From the NCBI GenBank assembly GCA_028819545.1, contig JAPPLG010000028.1:69646-133645 (forward strand): a stretch of 64,000 bases of DNA. The letters are read 5' to 3'. This DNA is from Bdellovibrionales bacterium (GTDB taxonomy: Bacteria > Bdellovibrionota > Bdellovibrionia > Bdellovibrionales > UBA1609). Below, one piece after another: positions 1-9,024 of this stretch. The notes under the pieces were generated by a model. That model saw nothing but the letters and a program-made list of their open reading frames with translations, had not been told where the DNA came from and did not search any database. The translations under genes and the position numbers were made by a program. Within the stretch, counting starts at the first letter, position 1; every line of letters starts with the position of its first letter.

Positions 1-1
1 A

Positions 2-616
2 CCTGCTCCCAAGTCTCCTCCTAAAAAAGAATTCTTGGATGCTTCGATTATTATGGAATTAAATTTAGAAGAGGCTTGTATGGGATGTGAAAGGCAAATT
101 GTATTTAATAGAATCAACAACAGTTCTAAAGAAAAGAAGCAATTAACTGTCAAAATTCCAAAAGGAATTGAATCAGGAAAGAAGTTAAAACTCGTAGGGC
201 AAAGCCACCAAAAAGGAGGTAAGAAAGGCGATTTATTTATTGAAATCAGAATTAAAAAACATCCTCTTTTTAGGTGTGATCAAAAAAACTTAATTATGCA
301 GATGCCTATTTCTATAAGTGATGCTGTTTTGGGAAAACAGATGAGTATTCCTACTTTGACTGGTCGAGCAAAAATTTCAATTCGACCTGGAACACAGTCC
401 AACTCCTTGTTAATTTTGAAAAATCAAGGTTTATTTTATGAAGATGGAGTGAAGCGTGGTGATTTAATTTTAGAAATCTGTATTGACATTCCAGCTCAAA
501 TCACTGAGGAAGATAGGAAATGGTTCAAAGAATTCAAAATAAGAGAAACTCTGCCTTCTTCTGTGGCTCAGTTCAATATTCAAATGCAAAAGCTTTTGCT
601 CAAGCGGGCATCTTAG
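2..616 (+). CDS. CbpA-like (type II) J-domain co-chaperone, C-terminal part
   Basis: The reading frame is open from base 2, so the gene begins upstream of the window and only about 204 C-terminal residues are visible. They contain the two beta-sandwich substrate-binding domains of DnaJ-family proteins: the LNLEEACMGCERQI segment matches the start of domain I, and the segments KHPLFRCDQKNL and GDLILEICIDIP match the known layout. The CxxCxGxG zinc-finger repeats of true DnaJ are absent, because domain I runs straight through. This makes it a type II (CbpA/DnaJB-like) co-chaperone. A Pro/Lys linker lies at the window edge. The 3' end overlaps the next gene by 97 bases. A stress role next to lon is plausible but inferred. 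Confidence 0.85.
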   Translation, partial: PAPKSPPKKEFLDASIIMELNLEEACMGCERQIVFNRINNSSKEKKQLTVKIPKGIESGKKLKLVGQSHQKGGKKGDLFIEIRIKKHPLFRCDQKNLIMQMPISISDAVLGKQMSIPTLTGRAKISIRPGTQSNSLLILKNQGLFYEDGVKRGDLILEICIDIPAQITEEDRKWFKEFKIRETLPSSVAQFNIQMQKLLLKRAS

Positions 617-2442
617 CCTGCACCTTTCTTTGTTCATGTACATTTATTGAAAAGCAGTATAAAAGTATCCAAAAACCTGTAAAACAAGTTCATCTGTCAG
701 AAAAAGAAAAAACTGGTAAATTTTTATCTAAAGGGAAACTTCTTTTTAATAAAGGAGAGTATAAAGAAGCTCAAAAGTTATTTGAAAAGGAGGAATCTTT
801 AAATAGTCCTACACTTCCTTATGCCAAGTTCTATATAGCTTTAACTCTATATAAAACAAGAGATTTTAAAGGCGCTTTAAAAAAGTTAAGAGAAATTTCA
901 AAGGAAACTCCTTCAGAAATACAACTGAGAAGTTTGTATTTACAGTGGAAGCTGATCAAAAACCAGAGAACAAAAGATCATAGGGAAACATTATATATAT
1001 TAAGCCAAATGATTCATTATGAATCTTCTTTGAAGAAAAAACAAAAAGCCAGGGATATAGCTGGATCTATCATTCAAAAATTAAACAATGCGGAAATTAA
1101 AAAATTACAGAAAGATGATAATTTATCTGATATTTACGATTTGCTTCTTTTTAAAACGGCTCAAAACTCAGTAAAAGATAAAAAATTTAGAAAAGCTCTT
1201 GCTCAATTTAAAGAGCTTTTAAATTATACCCATCAAAATACCGCATTAGAAGAAAGAGTGAGGCAATATATTCAAGCGCTTACAGCCAGAACACAAGTGA
1301 ATGTCAGAACAGTTGGGGCTTTATTGCCCTTAACGGGAGATCATGAACGTATCGGAATTCGCTGTTTAAATGGATTACAATTGGGTTTAGGTTTATATGA
1401 TGAAAACCCTTCTGACTTTCAATTGGCAGTTGTGGATTCTAAAGGGAGTTCTCATTTTATTCGGGAATCCATGAGAGAGGTTGTTTTTCAGCACAAAGCG
1501 ATTGGCATTGTTGGAGGGGTGGTGTCTCAAGTTGCTGATTCTTTATCAAGTCTAGCTCAAGACTTTATGATTCCAAGTATTTTATTATCACAAAAATCCA
1601 ATTTAACTCATCAAAAACCCTTTGTATTTCAAAATTCAGTTTCCACAAGATATATCATTCAAAGTCTTGTGAATACTTTAATAGATAAGCAGGGCCATAA
1701 GAGCTTTGCTATTTTATATCCTAATGATCCCTTTGGAGTTGGATATGCTAATTTATTTTGGGATTATGTGAATGAAAAGGGAGGAGATGTTGTCGGTGTC
1801 CAGACATATAAACCTGGTGAAGTGGATTTTAATGATTCTATTAGGAGATTGACAGGAACCTATTATTTTGAAGACAGAGATGAGGAATATCGGGAAAAAC
1901 TTCAAAGCTGGTTTTCAAAGAAAAGGCCAAAAAGAAGTCAAAAGCAACTTAGAGATCTTTTACCTCCTGTTGTTGATTTTTCAGTTCTGTTTATTCCTGA
2001 TTCCATCAAGACTTTACATCACATTGCCCCTTATATGTCTTTTCAAAACATAAAAGGGATGGTTTTTGCCGGACCTGGCTTGTGGAATTCTCCGCGCTTG
2101 TTAAAGCAAAAAAAAGAACAATTGGAAGGAGCAGTGTTTTCAGATGCTTTAATTGTGTCGCATCCTCAATTTAAAACATCTGAGTTTTTTATAAAATTTA
2201 AAGAAGTGTTTAAATATGACCCAGGTTTGTTTGAGTTCTTGTCATATCAATCGGCGCTGGCCCTAAGGCAAGTTATTTTATCTGGCAAGGAGTCGAGAGA
2301 GGATTTAAGGGAAGGGCTGACAAAATTGAAAAACCTAGACTCTCCCATAGGGCAAATAAAGATATCAAAAAAAAGAGAATTTATTTATCCAATTACCAAC
2401 TTTAGTGTGAAAAACAAACAGATCGTTGATCTGGGTCTTTAA
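520..2442 (+). CDS. LpoA-like / ABC substrate-binding-type lipoprotein with TPR region
   Basis: The 640-residue product has a hydrophobic stretch ending in the lipobox LCSC at about residue 38-41, then a helical TPR-like region (about residues 60-130 and 200-250), then a type I periplasmic-binding fold (about 265-640). The fold starts at VGALLPLTGDHERIG and includes GIVGGVVSQVAD and FAILYPNDPFGVGYA. This order, TPR plus a Leu/Ile/Val-binding-like domain on a lipoprotein, is that of the penicillin-binding protein activator LpoA/YraM. The GT51 PBP encoded at 59153 could be its partner, which is inference. The ATG at 520 lies deep inside the preceding gene and gives a long n-region, so a non-ATG start nearer the hydrophobic stretch is possible. 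Confidence 0.7.
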   Translation: MVQRIQNKRNSAFFCGSVQYSNAKAFAQAGILACTFLCSCTFIEKQYKSIQKPVKQVHLSEKEKTGKFLSKGKLLFNKGEYKEAQKLFEKEESLNSPTLPYAKFYIALTLYKTRDFKGALKKLREISKETPSEIQLRSLYLQWKLIKNQRTKDHRETLYILSQMIHYESSLKKKQKARDIAGSIIQKLNNAEIKKLQKDDNLSDIYDLLLFKTAQNSVKDKKFRKALAQFKELLNYTHQNTALEERVRQYIQALTARTQVNVRTVGALLPLTGDHERIGIRCLNGLQLGLGLYDENPSDFQLAVVDSKGSSHFIRESMREVVFQHKAIGIVGGVVSQVADSLSSLAQDFMIPSILLSQKSNLTHQKPFVFQNSVSTRYIIQSLVNTLIDKQGHKSFAILYPNDPFGVGYANLFWDYVNEKGGDVVGVQTYKPGEVDFNDSIRRLTGTYYFEDRDEEYREKLQSWFSKKRPKRSQKQLRDLLPPVVDFSVLFIPDSIKTLHHIAPYMSFQNIKGMVFAGPGLWNSPRLLKQKKEQLEGAVFSDALIVSHPQFKTSEFFIKFKEVFKYDPGLFEFLSYQSALALRQVILSGKESREDLREGLTKLKNLDSPIGQIKISKKREFIYPITNFSVKNKQIVDLGL

Positions 2443-2471
2443 AAAAAAATTCGTCTTAGAAAGCTAAAGAC

Positions 2472-2522
2472 TCCTTTCGTATTTTCCGAATAGTTTTCTA
2501 CAGGATGATTTTTACGAAAGGA
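2472..2522 (+). promoter_or_regulatory. Inverted repeat pairing with the lon Shine-Dalgarno
   Basis: TCCTTTCGTA (2472-2481) and TACGAAAGGA (2513-2522) are perfect 10-base inverted copies separated by 31 bases. The right arm contains AAAGGA, the only plausible ribosome-binding site for lon, 10 bases before its ATG at 2533. In mRNA this stem would hide the site. The pairing is seen directly; the regulatory role is inferred. Confidence 0.5.
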
Positions 2523-2532
2523 CTGGATTTCA

Positions 2533-4926
2533 ATGGATCATAAAATAGATATACCAAAAACACTTCCTTTACTTCCCATTAAAGAAACCACTCCATTTCC
2601 TTATATGCTTCTTTCATTATATATAGGACGAAACAGTTCTAAAAAAGCTGTAGAAGAAGCTTTAAAAACCAATCGTGTTGTATTCTTAACGTCCCAAAAA
2701 GATCCAGATACCTCTATTATAACAGAGGATTCCATTTATAAAGTTGGTGTAGCCGCAATTGTGATGAGAATGCGGAAATTAAAAAATGGAAAAATGAAAA
2801 TCTTAGTTCAAGGGCTTTGTCGCGGAGTAATTGAAAAGTGTGATTTGGACAATGCTTGTCAAACAGTTCATATTAATATTGTTGAAGAGCAAAGTGTTAC
2901 TCTGGATGATCAAGCGCAAAACTTAATCACACAAGTCAGACAAGCCATTAAGCAATTATCTGAATTTGAACAGCAAACTTTTTCTCCTGACTTGGTAAAT
3001 ATTTTACATCAGGTCATGGACCCTGGACGTTTGACAGATCTTATTACAGGTAACCTTAATCTGAAAGTTTTGGATATGCAGAAAATATTAGAAACTTTTG
3101 ATCCTATTGAAAGGATGATGCTTCTTCATACTTTCTTAATTAAAGAGATTGAAATCTCACAAATGCAAAATCGTATTAAAACAATGGTGCATAAACAGCT
3201 GGGACAACATTCACAACAAGATAATCCTCAGACTCAGTATCCTCCTCACCGTATGGATGTAAGAGACTCCAGATCTGAAGAAATTAGAGAATTGTCTGAA
3301 AAAATTGCTCAAGCTCAAATGCCTGAAGATGTAGAAAAAGAAGTTAAAAAGAATTTGTATCGTTTGGAGAAAATGCATCCGGAAGCTTCTGAAGCATCTA
3401 TTATTCGGGGTTATTTGGATTGGATGTGTGCTCTTCCGTGGAATAAATTTACTGAAGATTATTTAGATCTTACAAATGCGAAAAAAGTATTGGATGCAGA
3501 CCATTTTGGCTTAAATAAGGTTAAAGAACGTATCCTGGAGTTTTTAGCTGTTCGCCGTTTAAAACCGGATCAATCTGCAAAAGCTCCTATTTTGTGTTTT
3601 GTAGGCCCTCCGGGAGTTGGAAAGACTTCTTTAGGCCAGAGTATAGCCCGCTCTATTGGAAGAAAATACGCTCGTGTAGCTTTAGGCGGGATTAAAGATG
3701 AAGCGGAGATTCGAGGGCATCGTAGAACTTATGTGGGAGCTATGCCAGGTAAAATTATTCAAGCTTTAAAACAAGTGCAGTCTAAAAACCCTATTATTGT
3801 ATTGGATGAACTGGATAAGTTGGGTTCCGATTTTAGAGGGGATCCGGCGGCGGCTATGCTGGAAGTTTTGGATCCTGAACAAAACAATTCTTTCAAAGAT
3901 CACTACTTAAATGCCAGCTTTGATTTGAGTCATGTTTTATTTATAGCTACAGCTAATGTTTTTGAAAATATTCCTCTGGCTTTAAGGGATCGTATGGAGA
4001 CTATCCAAATACCTGGATATACACCTAACGAAAAGCTTCAAATTGCAGAAAAATATATTGTTAAGAAAGAAATGGAAACCTCAGGCGTTGAAGATAAGTT
4101 TTTGTCTTTTACTCGTCAGGGATTAGAATTTTTAATCAGCAGTTATACAAAAGAGGCAGGTTTAAGAAATTTAACAAGGGAAGTAGGTTCCTTATGCAGA
4201 AAAGTGGCTAAGAAAATTGTAATGGGCAAAGAAGAAGAAACAGTAGTAACTCCAGGTGTAATTAAATCACTTCTTGGAACACCTAAATTCTTTAAAGAAG
4301 ATCAGCTAAAAGAAGATAAGGTGGGGATTGCAACAGGCTTGGCTTGGACACAAGTAGGTGGTGAAATTCTTTATGTAGAGTCTATTAAATTATCCGGCAA
4401 AGGCGGCTTTACTTTAACAGGTCAATTAGGAAAAGTGATGGAAGAGTCTGCAAAGGCGGCTTTCTCTTATGTGCGTTCATATTCAGAGCGTTTAGGAGTT
4501 CCTCCTTCCTGGTTCAGATCCAATGAAGTGCATATTCATTTGCCGGCAGGTGCTGTTCCAAAAGATGGTCCTTCTGCTGGGGTGACTTTAGCCACTTCTT
4601 TAATTTCATTAATTACAGGAACTCCTGTACGAAGAGATATTGCTATGACAGGAGAGATTGGTCTTCAAGGGCAGGTATTACCGGTAGGGGGTATTAAAGA
4701 GAAGGCTTTAGCGGCTTTAAGCCATGGCATCAAGTATATGATTCTTCCAAAAAACAACCAGTATGATTTGGAAGATGAAGAAAATGGAGAAGTGGATTTA
4801 ACTTTAAAAGAATTAAAAGAAAATATTGAATTTATATTTGTTGAAACTTTAGATGAGGTGTTTGAGCATGCTTTGGTTCCATCACCTTATAAAGAAAAGT
4901 CTGTAGCCAATCTTTCTGTCGCTTAG
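2533..4926 (+). CDS. lon: Lon ATP-dependent protease
   Basis: The 797-residue protein has the full bacterial Lon layout. The N-terminal substrate-binding LAN domain covers about residues 8-205, followed by a coiled-coil linker. The AAA+ module has Walker A GPPGVGKT at 358-365 and Walker [10 protein letters not shown] at about 421-429. The C-terminal serine protease domain has PKDGPSAG with catalytic Ser681 and GGIKEK with Lys724, the same spacing as the E. coli dyad. It degrades misfolded and regulatory proteins in the cytoplasm. The ATG follows AAAGGA, which lies in a stem. It stands downstream of J-protein and LpoA-like genes with a 90-base gap, so it probably has its own control. Confidence 0.97.
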   Translation: MDHKIDIPKTLPLLPIKETTPFPYMLLSLYIGRNSSKKAVEEALKTNRVVFLTSQKDPDTSIITEDSIYKVGVAAIVMRMRKLKNGKMKILVQGLCRGVIEKCDLDNACQTVHINIVEEQSVTLDDQAQNLITQVRQAIKQLSEFEQQTFSPDLVNILHQVMDPGRLTDLITGNLNLKVLDMQKILETFDPIERMMLLHTFLIKEIEISQMQNRIKTMVHKQLGQHSQQDNPQTQYPPHRMDVRDSRSEEIRELSEKIAQAQMPEDVEKEVKKNLYRLEKMHPEASEASIIRGYLDWMCALPWNKFTEDYLDLTNAKKVLDADHFGLNKVKERILEFLAVRRLKPDQSAKAPILCFVGPPGVGKTSLGQSIARSIGRKYARVALGGIKDEAEIRGHRRTYVGAMPGKIIQALKQVQSKNPIIVLDELDKLGSDFRGDPAAAMLEVLDPEQNNSFKDHYLNASFDLSHVLFIATANVFENIPLALRDRMETIQIPGYTPNEKLQIAEKYIVKKEMETSGVEDKFLSFTRQGLEFLISSYTKEAGLRNLTREVGSLCRKVAKKIVMGKEEETVVTPGVIKSLLGTPKFFKEDQLKEDKVGIATGLAWTQVGGEILYVESIKLSGKGGFTLTGQLGKVMEESAKAAFSYVRSYSERLGVPPSWFRSNEVHIHLPAGAVPKDGPSAGVTLATSLISLITGTPVRRDIAMTGEIGLQGQVLPVGGIKEKALAALSHGIKYMILPKNNQYDLEDEENGEVDLTLKELKENIEFIFVETLDEVFEHALVPSPYKEKSVANLSVA

Positions 4927-4950
4927 TTCAATTAAAATTTCATTACTTTG

Positions 4951-5244
4951 TTAGAACAGGTGTCGAACACCTAATACAAAAGTGTGAGTTGTTGGATAAG
5001 ATCCGAACATAAAACCTCCTCTGGTTCTGAGGAGGATAGAAATAGATTCTATAATTTTTATGCTTGCGTATTCTCCTATATGGTATCGAGCACTCAATAA
5101 AACATAAAGCATTGGATTGGGAGAATGATCCCGAGAATAAAGGTTGTATATAGCCCATCCTCCTGTTTTAAAGAGAAAAGAAACAGATTTAGTAATCCTT
5201 ACTTGATATAGGGCCGCGACAATAGGAAACAATAACATCTTCAA
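4951..5244 (-). pseudogene. Probable remnant or short outer-membrane barrel protein
   Basis: This is a 97-codon minus-strand frame with a TTG start at 5244 (ATG at 5238). It has no clear ribosome-binding site and no proper signal peptide. The translation alternates polar and hydrophobic residues and ends VLGVRHLF, a C-terminal pattern typical of outer-membrane beta-barrels, like its two upstream neighbours on the same strand. It looks like the last few strands of a barrel whose 5' part is gone. The putative start lies inside a 12-bp-stem inverted repeat (5223-5260). It could instead be a non-coding frame; a second overlapping frame on the same strand is less barrel-like. Confidence 0.35.
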
Positions 5245-5260
5245 ATGCTATTGTTTCCTA
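5223..5260. repeat. 12-bp inverted repeat (hairpin)
   Basis: TAGGAAACAATA (5223-5234) and TATTGTTTCCTA (5249-5260) are perfect inverted copies with a 14-base loop. It lies 17 bases beyond the stop of the minus-strand barrel gene 5277-5777. It has no T-run on that strand, so it is not a classic intrinsic terminator; 3'-end protection or an operator are alternatives. Confidence 0.5.
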
Positions 5261-5276
5261 ATTTTAGGATGTTTTA

Positions 5277-5777
5277 CTATAGATTATATTGAATACCGAT
5301 GTCTGCGAAAGGTGCGATGCTATTCTGCCATCTATTGAGGTAATTAATAGGTGTTTCATGTAGTACACCACCTCGGACAAAAACAGAAATGTCATTTGTT
5401 GCTTCCATTTTTACAAAAACTCCCACTTCGTTGCCTAAAGCTATGTCATTCATTCTGTTGGTACGAAGAGAGTCTCCTGGTATTCCAATAAGAACAGCTA
5501 TGTCTACACCAAAAGAAAACTCATCATCTCTCATAAACTCATATCCGTATTTTAAGGAAGCTAGAGCGACAGGAGCTTTAATACCTACCTCAAAAAAACC
5601 TGCATAACTCATGCCGGATTCTATATTCATTCCATAGCTTAGAACAATTCGACTGTCCTCCAAACCAATACGACTGAATTCGGATACACCTGCTTCGACG
5701 TTGATATAACTATCTCCCATACCTGCCTGAGCGTAAAAACCACAAACAAGCAAACCTGTTAATATTATTTTTTTCAT
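5277..5777 (-). CDS. Small outer-membrane beta-barrel protein, tandem paralog A
   Basis: The 166-residue product starts with a clear signal peptide (MKKIILTGLLVCGFYAQAG) and continues with alternating beta-strand segments, ending FADIGIQYNL as many small barrels do. It is a paralog of the next gene upstream (5804-6295): both share IILTGLLVCG, the block KYGYEFMRDDEFSFG / QYGYEFMRENTLSLG, and a similar length. It has a good ribosome-binding site (AGGAGA) and a 26-base gap from its twin, so the two are probably co-transcribed. The function is unknown; a small eight-stranded barrel is the best guess. Confidence 0.75.
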   Translation of the reverse strand: MKKIILTGLLVCGFYAQAGMGDSYINVEAGVSEFSRIGLEDSRIVLSYGMNIESGMSYAGFFEVGIKAPVALASLKYGYEFMRDDEFSFGVDIAVLIGIPGDSLRTNRMNDIALGNEVGVFVKMEATNDISVFVRGGVLHETPINYLNRWQNSIAPFADIGIQYNL

Positions 5778-5803
5778 TACATCTTCTCCTTTTTGTTAAA
5801 TTG

Positions 5804-6295
5804 TTAGTTTAAATAATATCTGACGCCTACATCAATATAGGGTGAAAAGTTCCAGTCTCCTCCATCTTTAATAAGTCTTTGTTGTTGAACACCGATGTGA
5901 ACCAGAGAGGATACAGAGTTTGAAATTTTGATTTCTGTAAAAGCTCCAATGTCATTTCCAAAACCTAAAGCATCATCATCCAAGACCTGAGTTGATAAGG
6001 AAATCTGTAAACCAAGAGACAGAGTATTTTCTCTCATAAATTCGTAGCCGTACTGCAGACTGAGTGCAAGTACCTCCTGTATTCCCAACTCAAAAAACCC
6101 TATGTAGTTATCTTGAGTATGTAAATCTGCTCCATAAGTGAGGCTGTAACGAGGTTTTTTCACTGTGAGTTCAGTTTGATTGATATTTAGACCAAAACGA
6201 AGAGCAAAGAATCCACTATTGTCATTACTGCGGTCCGTATCCGCATGAGCGAACAGTCCACAAACAAGCAAACCTGTTAATATTATTTGTTTCAT
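5804..6295 (-). CDS. Small outer-membrane beta-barrel protein, tandem paralog B
   Basis: The 163-residue product has a signal peptide nearly identical to that of its downstream paralog (MKQIILTGLLVCGLFAHAD). At DNA level about 30 bases of the signal-peptide code are identical in the two genes although the mature parts are strongly diverged. Beta-strand periodicity is evident and the C-terminus is YIDVGVRYYLN. The ribosome-binding site AAAAGGAGAAAA precedes the ATG at 6295. It is the likely first gene of a two-gene unit. The function is not recognisable beyond an outer-membrane barrel. Confidence 0.75.
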   Translation of the reverse strand: MKQIILTGLLVCGLFAHADTDRSNDNSGFFALRFGLNINQTELTVKKPRYSLTYGADLHTQDNYIGFFELGIQEVLALSLQYGYEFMRENTLSLGLQISLSTQVLDDDALGFGNDIGAFTEIKISNSVSSLVHIGVQQQRLIKDGGDWNFSPYIDVGVRYYLN

Positions 6296-6367
6296 TATTT
6301 TTCTCCTTTTGACAAGTTAAGAGCAATTTTATCAATAGACTTATAGGGGAGTCAAAGCTTTTCCATT

Positions 6368-7396
6368 TTAATAAGGGGATATAGAGTCATCACTTTCATT
6401 AAAAAGTGATTCCATGTCTTCTGTTTTTTCTTCAAACCCGTGAACAGCTCTTCTATATGAATGTGAAGATTTTGGTTTTACAAAGCCCCTTCTGATTCCT
6501 ATATTTAAGCTGTGTCCTTGAGCGTAATTTGAACCAAGAAAATTTATTCCATAATGGGCGAAGAGTTGTGTTTTCTTGCTTAACTTTAAATCCACCCAGA
6601 AAGTTGTTCCAAGAGTATTGGGATTTGCAGAGTGAAATTTTAAACTGCCTGCGCTGAATTGATTTAAAATGCGGTGTCTAAGGTTGGGATTTTGATCTTG
6701 GGTCACACTGGAAAAACCTCCAAATAAAGCTCCAAGCTCCCAAACATTATCTTGATACATAAAACCTGCATGATAAATCAATAAACCTGAAAGATCTTGT
6801 CTGTACTGGTAAGCTATTTTTCCAAAAGGGATAAAAGAACCAAGAAAAGACAAATGCAATAACAAAGCTGGAGTGAGCTTCAACACTCTGTCATTGGTGA
6901 CAATGCGGGAAACTCCATCTGTTTGAGCGTCCAGGGGGTAGGAGAAGTCTAATTCAGGAGAGATCACAACAAAAGGTGTGTTAATAAAGAAGCTTCCTTT
7001 GAGTCCGGCTGTTGTAGGTCTGAAAGGCTGGTAATTTGTACTGGTGTCTTGTTGTACAATATGAGTTTGTGCATGAATATAAGGTTCAATATGCACCCAT
7101 TTAGATGGAGCATAAATGAAATGGAGTTTGTAATTAAAAAAAGTGATGTAATTTTGGTCTTCTAAATCTTTAAGATATCCGTCATTGTCAAAGTTGCTGT
7201 GCGAGTAGAACAGCTCGGTTGAAAAATCAACATATAAAGAATTATTTCTTGGAATGCGCTTTTGGGGAAGCAGAAGTTCTGCAAAAGCCGGCAGGGCGCT
7301 GAGTGTAATTCCAATAAATAATATATATTTAAAAAATGGATACATTTTATAAGTATCCGGGAGGATGAAGGTAATTTCAAACTTTTTTATGTACAT
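6368..7396 (-). CDS. Outer-membrane beta-barrel protein, hypothetical
   Basis: The open frame gives 342 residues, but the more natural start is the ATG at 7345 (325 residues), which places a signal peptide (MYPFFKYILFIGITLSALPA, cut after AFA) at the N-terminus. The mature part is rich in aromatic residues at alternating positions, with repeated strand-turn-strand patterns such as NQFSAGSLKFHS and SLNIGIRRGFV. A short acidic tail after the last strand would face the periplasm. Neither candidate start has a strong ribosome-binding site. It is divergent from the MFS gene at 7516, and the 119-base gap must hold both promoters. No specific transport function can be assigned. Confidence 0.7.
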   Translation of the reverse strand: MYIKKFEITFILPDTYKMYPFFKYILFIGITLSALPAFAELLLPQKRIPRNNSLYVDFSTELFYSHSNFDNDGYLKDLEDQNYITFFNYKLHFIYAPSKWVHIEPYIHAQTHIVQQDTSTNYQPFRPTTAGLKGSFFINTPFVVISPELDFSYPLDAQTDGVSRIVTNDRVLKLTPALLLHLSFLGSFIPFGKIAYQYRQDLSGLLIYHAGFMYQDNVWELGALFGGFSSVTQDQNPNLRHRILNQFSAGSLKFHSANPNTLGTTFWVDLKLSKKTQLFAHYGINFLGSNYAQGHSLNIGIRRGFVKPKSSHSYRRAVHGFEEKTEDMESLFNESDDSISPY

Positions 7397-7515
7397 TTTT
7401 AATTAAAAAGGGTTTGTAGTCCTGCATTTATTATTTTTACAGTGGAAATTTACTTTAGACTTCAAAAATGAATGGTGTTAAGTTCTCTGAAACCATTGGA
7501 TATCCATAAAATAGT

Positions 7516-9024
7516 ATGAAAAATTCTTCTCAAATCATTTGGGTCTTTTTGGCAGTGCTGATGGAGCTTTCAGCTTTAGGAATGATGATTCCTGTAATCC
7601 CGTATATGGCCAGAAATTATGGGGCTGATGCCTTACAGGTAGGACTTTTGATGAGTATTTATTCGGCTGTGCAGTGTTTGGTGAGTCCTTTTTGGGGCAG
7701 ATGGAGCGATCGTGTTGGCAGGAGGCCTGTTTTAATTCTGAGTGTGGTTTGTACTTCTCTTTCTTATTTGTGGTTTTATTTATCTCCTTCTTTGCTTCAT
7801 TTGTTTTTATCCAGAGCTTTTGCAGGAGCTGTAGGTGTGAGTGTGAGCACCTCTTTTGCTTTTATCTCTGATTTAACTGAAAGGGACAGCCGTTCTAAAA
7901 ATATGGCCTTGATTGGAGCCGCCTTTGGTTTGGGTTTTGTTATTGGCCCTTTATTAGGAGGAGTGCTTGCTTCCTACAACCAGGGAATTGTGGCCTTAGT
8001 TGCTTCTCTGGTTTGTTTATTGGGCTTGGTTGTTGCTGTATTTAAAATTAAGGAAAGTTATTCAAGAGTTTCTGAGAAATCTGAAGCTTCTTATGTTCAA
8101 CGTTTTTCTATTGCTTTAAAAGATCCATCACTCAGAAAACTCTTACTTCTCTTTTTTATTGTATCTATTGGTCTCACTTTAGTAGAAGCTCCTTTGTTCT
8201 TATTAATGAAAGATCAATTTGATTGGCCTCAATCTTTTTCCAGTTTAGGTTTTGCCTATATTGGTTTTATTTTGGCTTTAACTCAGGGCTTTTTTGTTCG
8301 TTCCTGGATTCCTCTTTTTGGCGAGAGCAAAGTCAATCTTTGGGGTTTGGTTTTATTGGCTTTTGGACTTTTTGGCCTGTGTATTCCTGATCTCAGGGGG
8401 GTGGCTTTTGCAGTCACTTTATTGGCTTTGGGTTTTGGCTGTTCATATACCTGTTTGACCGGAATGATTAGCTTGCTTACCAAGAAAACCCATCAAGGGG
8501 GTGTGCTGGGTATTCACCAAAGTGTTTCTTCTGTTTCCCGTATTTTGGGGCCTGCTTTGGGAGGGTGGATGTACGGCAAATGGGGTTATCAGGTTCTTTT
8601 TCTTTTTGCAGGAGCTGTAGTGGGAATAGGTTTTCTTTTGTCTTTTTTATTTAGAAAATGGCTTCCAAATACTTCTCAAAAGCAGGATGTTTCGCTGGAT
8701 GATTATGGAGCTATTGACAGTTTTCAATTGAATAATCTTATTCAAAACCAAGTGCCTTTTTCTTTCTTTTATCTTTCTCAAACAAAAAAATCTCAAAAAT
8801 CATCATCACTTTCTGTTCAAAATTTATTGAAATTAAGCCAGAGCATTACAGAGCAAGACCTCTTAACACGTTCTTTAGGGGACAATCCTGTTGTTTTAGT
8901 TTGTGAAGATGGTAAGCTCTCTCGAAAATTGTCCTTAAAACTTTTAAAGAAATGGACTAATGTATTTTATTTAGAGGGAGGTCTCTTGAAATACGAAAAG
9001 GAAAATTTTCATGAAAATGTCTGA
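7516..9024 (+). CDS. MFS drug/metabolite transporter with C-terminal rhodanese-like domain
   Basis: Residues 1-385 form a 12-segment major facilitator with the TetA-type loop 2-3 signature GRWSDRVGRRPVL near residue 60, so it is probably a proton-coupled efflux carrier. After the last membrane segment (about residue 380) come about 115 soluble residues. The part from about residue 398 (IDSFQLNNLI) to 495 reads like a rhodanese fold, with VVLVCEDGKLSRKLSLKL followed by TNVFYLEGGLLKY. Cys463 sits where the persulfide-forming cysteine of rhodaneses lies. The domain would be cytoplasmic. The stop overlaps the start of valS by 14 bases. The transported substrate is unknown. Confidence 0.8.
   Translation: MKNSSQIIWVFLAVLMELSALGMMIPVIPYMARNYGADALQVGLLMSIYSAVQCLVSPFWGRWSDRVGRRPVLILSVVCTSLSYLWFYLSPSLLHLFLSRAFAGAVGVSVSTSFAFISDLTERDSRSKNMALIGAAFGLGFVIGPLLGGVLASYNQGIVALVASLVCLLGLVVAVFKIKESYSRVSEKSEASYVQRFSIALKDPSLRKLLLLFFIVSIGLTLVEAPLFLLMKDQFDWPQSFSSLGFAYIGFILALTQGFFVRSWIPLFGESKVNLWGLVLLAFGLFGLCIPDLRGVAFAVTLLALGFGCSYTCLTGMISLLTKKTHQGGVLGIHQSVSSVSRILGPALGGWMYGKWGYQVLFLFAGAVVGIGFLLSFLFRKWLPNTSQKQDVSLDDYGAIDSFQLNNLIQNQVPFSFFYLSQTKKSQKSSSLSVQNLLKLSQSITEQDLLTRSLGDNPVVLVCEDGKLSRKLSLKLLKKWTNVFYLEGGLLKYEKENFHENV

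Noticed and set aside
4943..5158. 71-codon minus-strand ORF overlapping the barrel remnant
   Set aside because: The alternative frame 4951-5244 shows beta-barrel periodicity and a typical C-terminus; this one shows neither.
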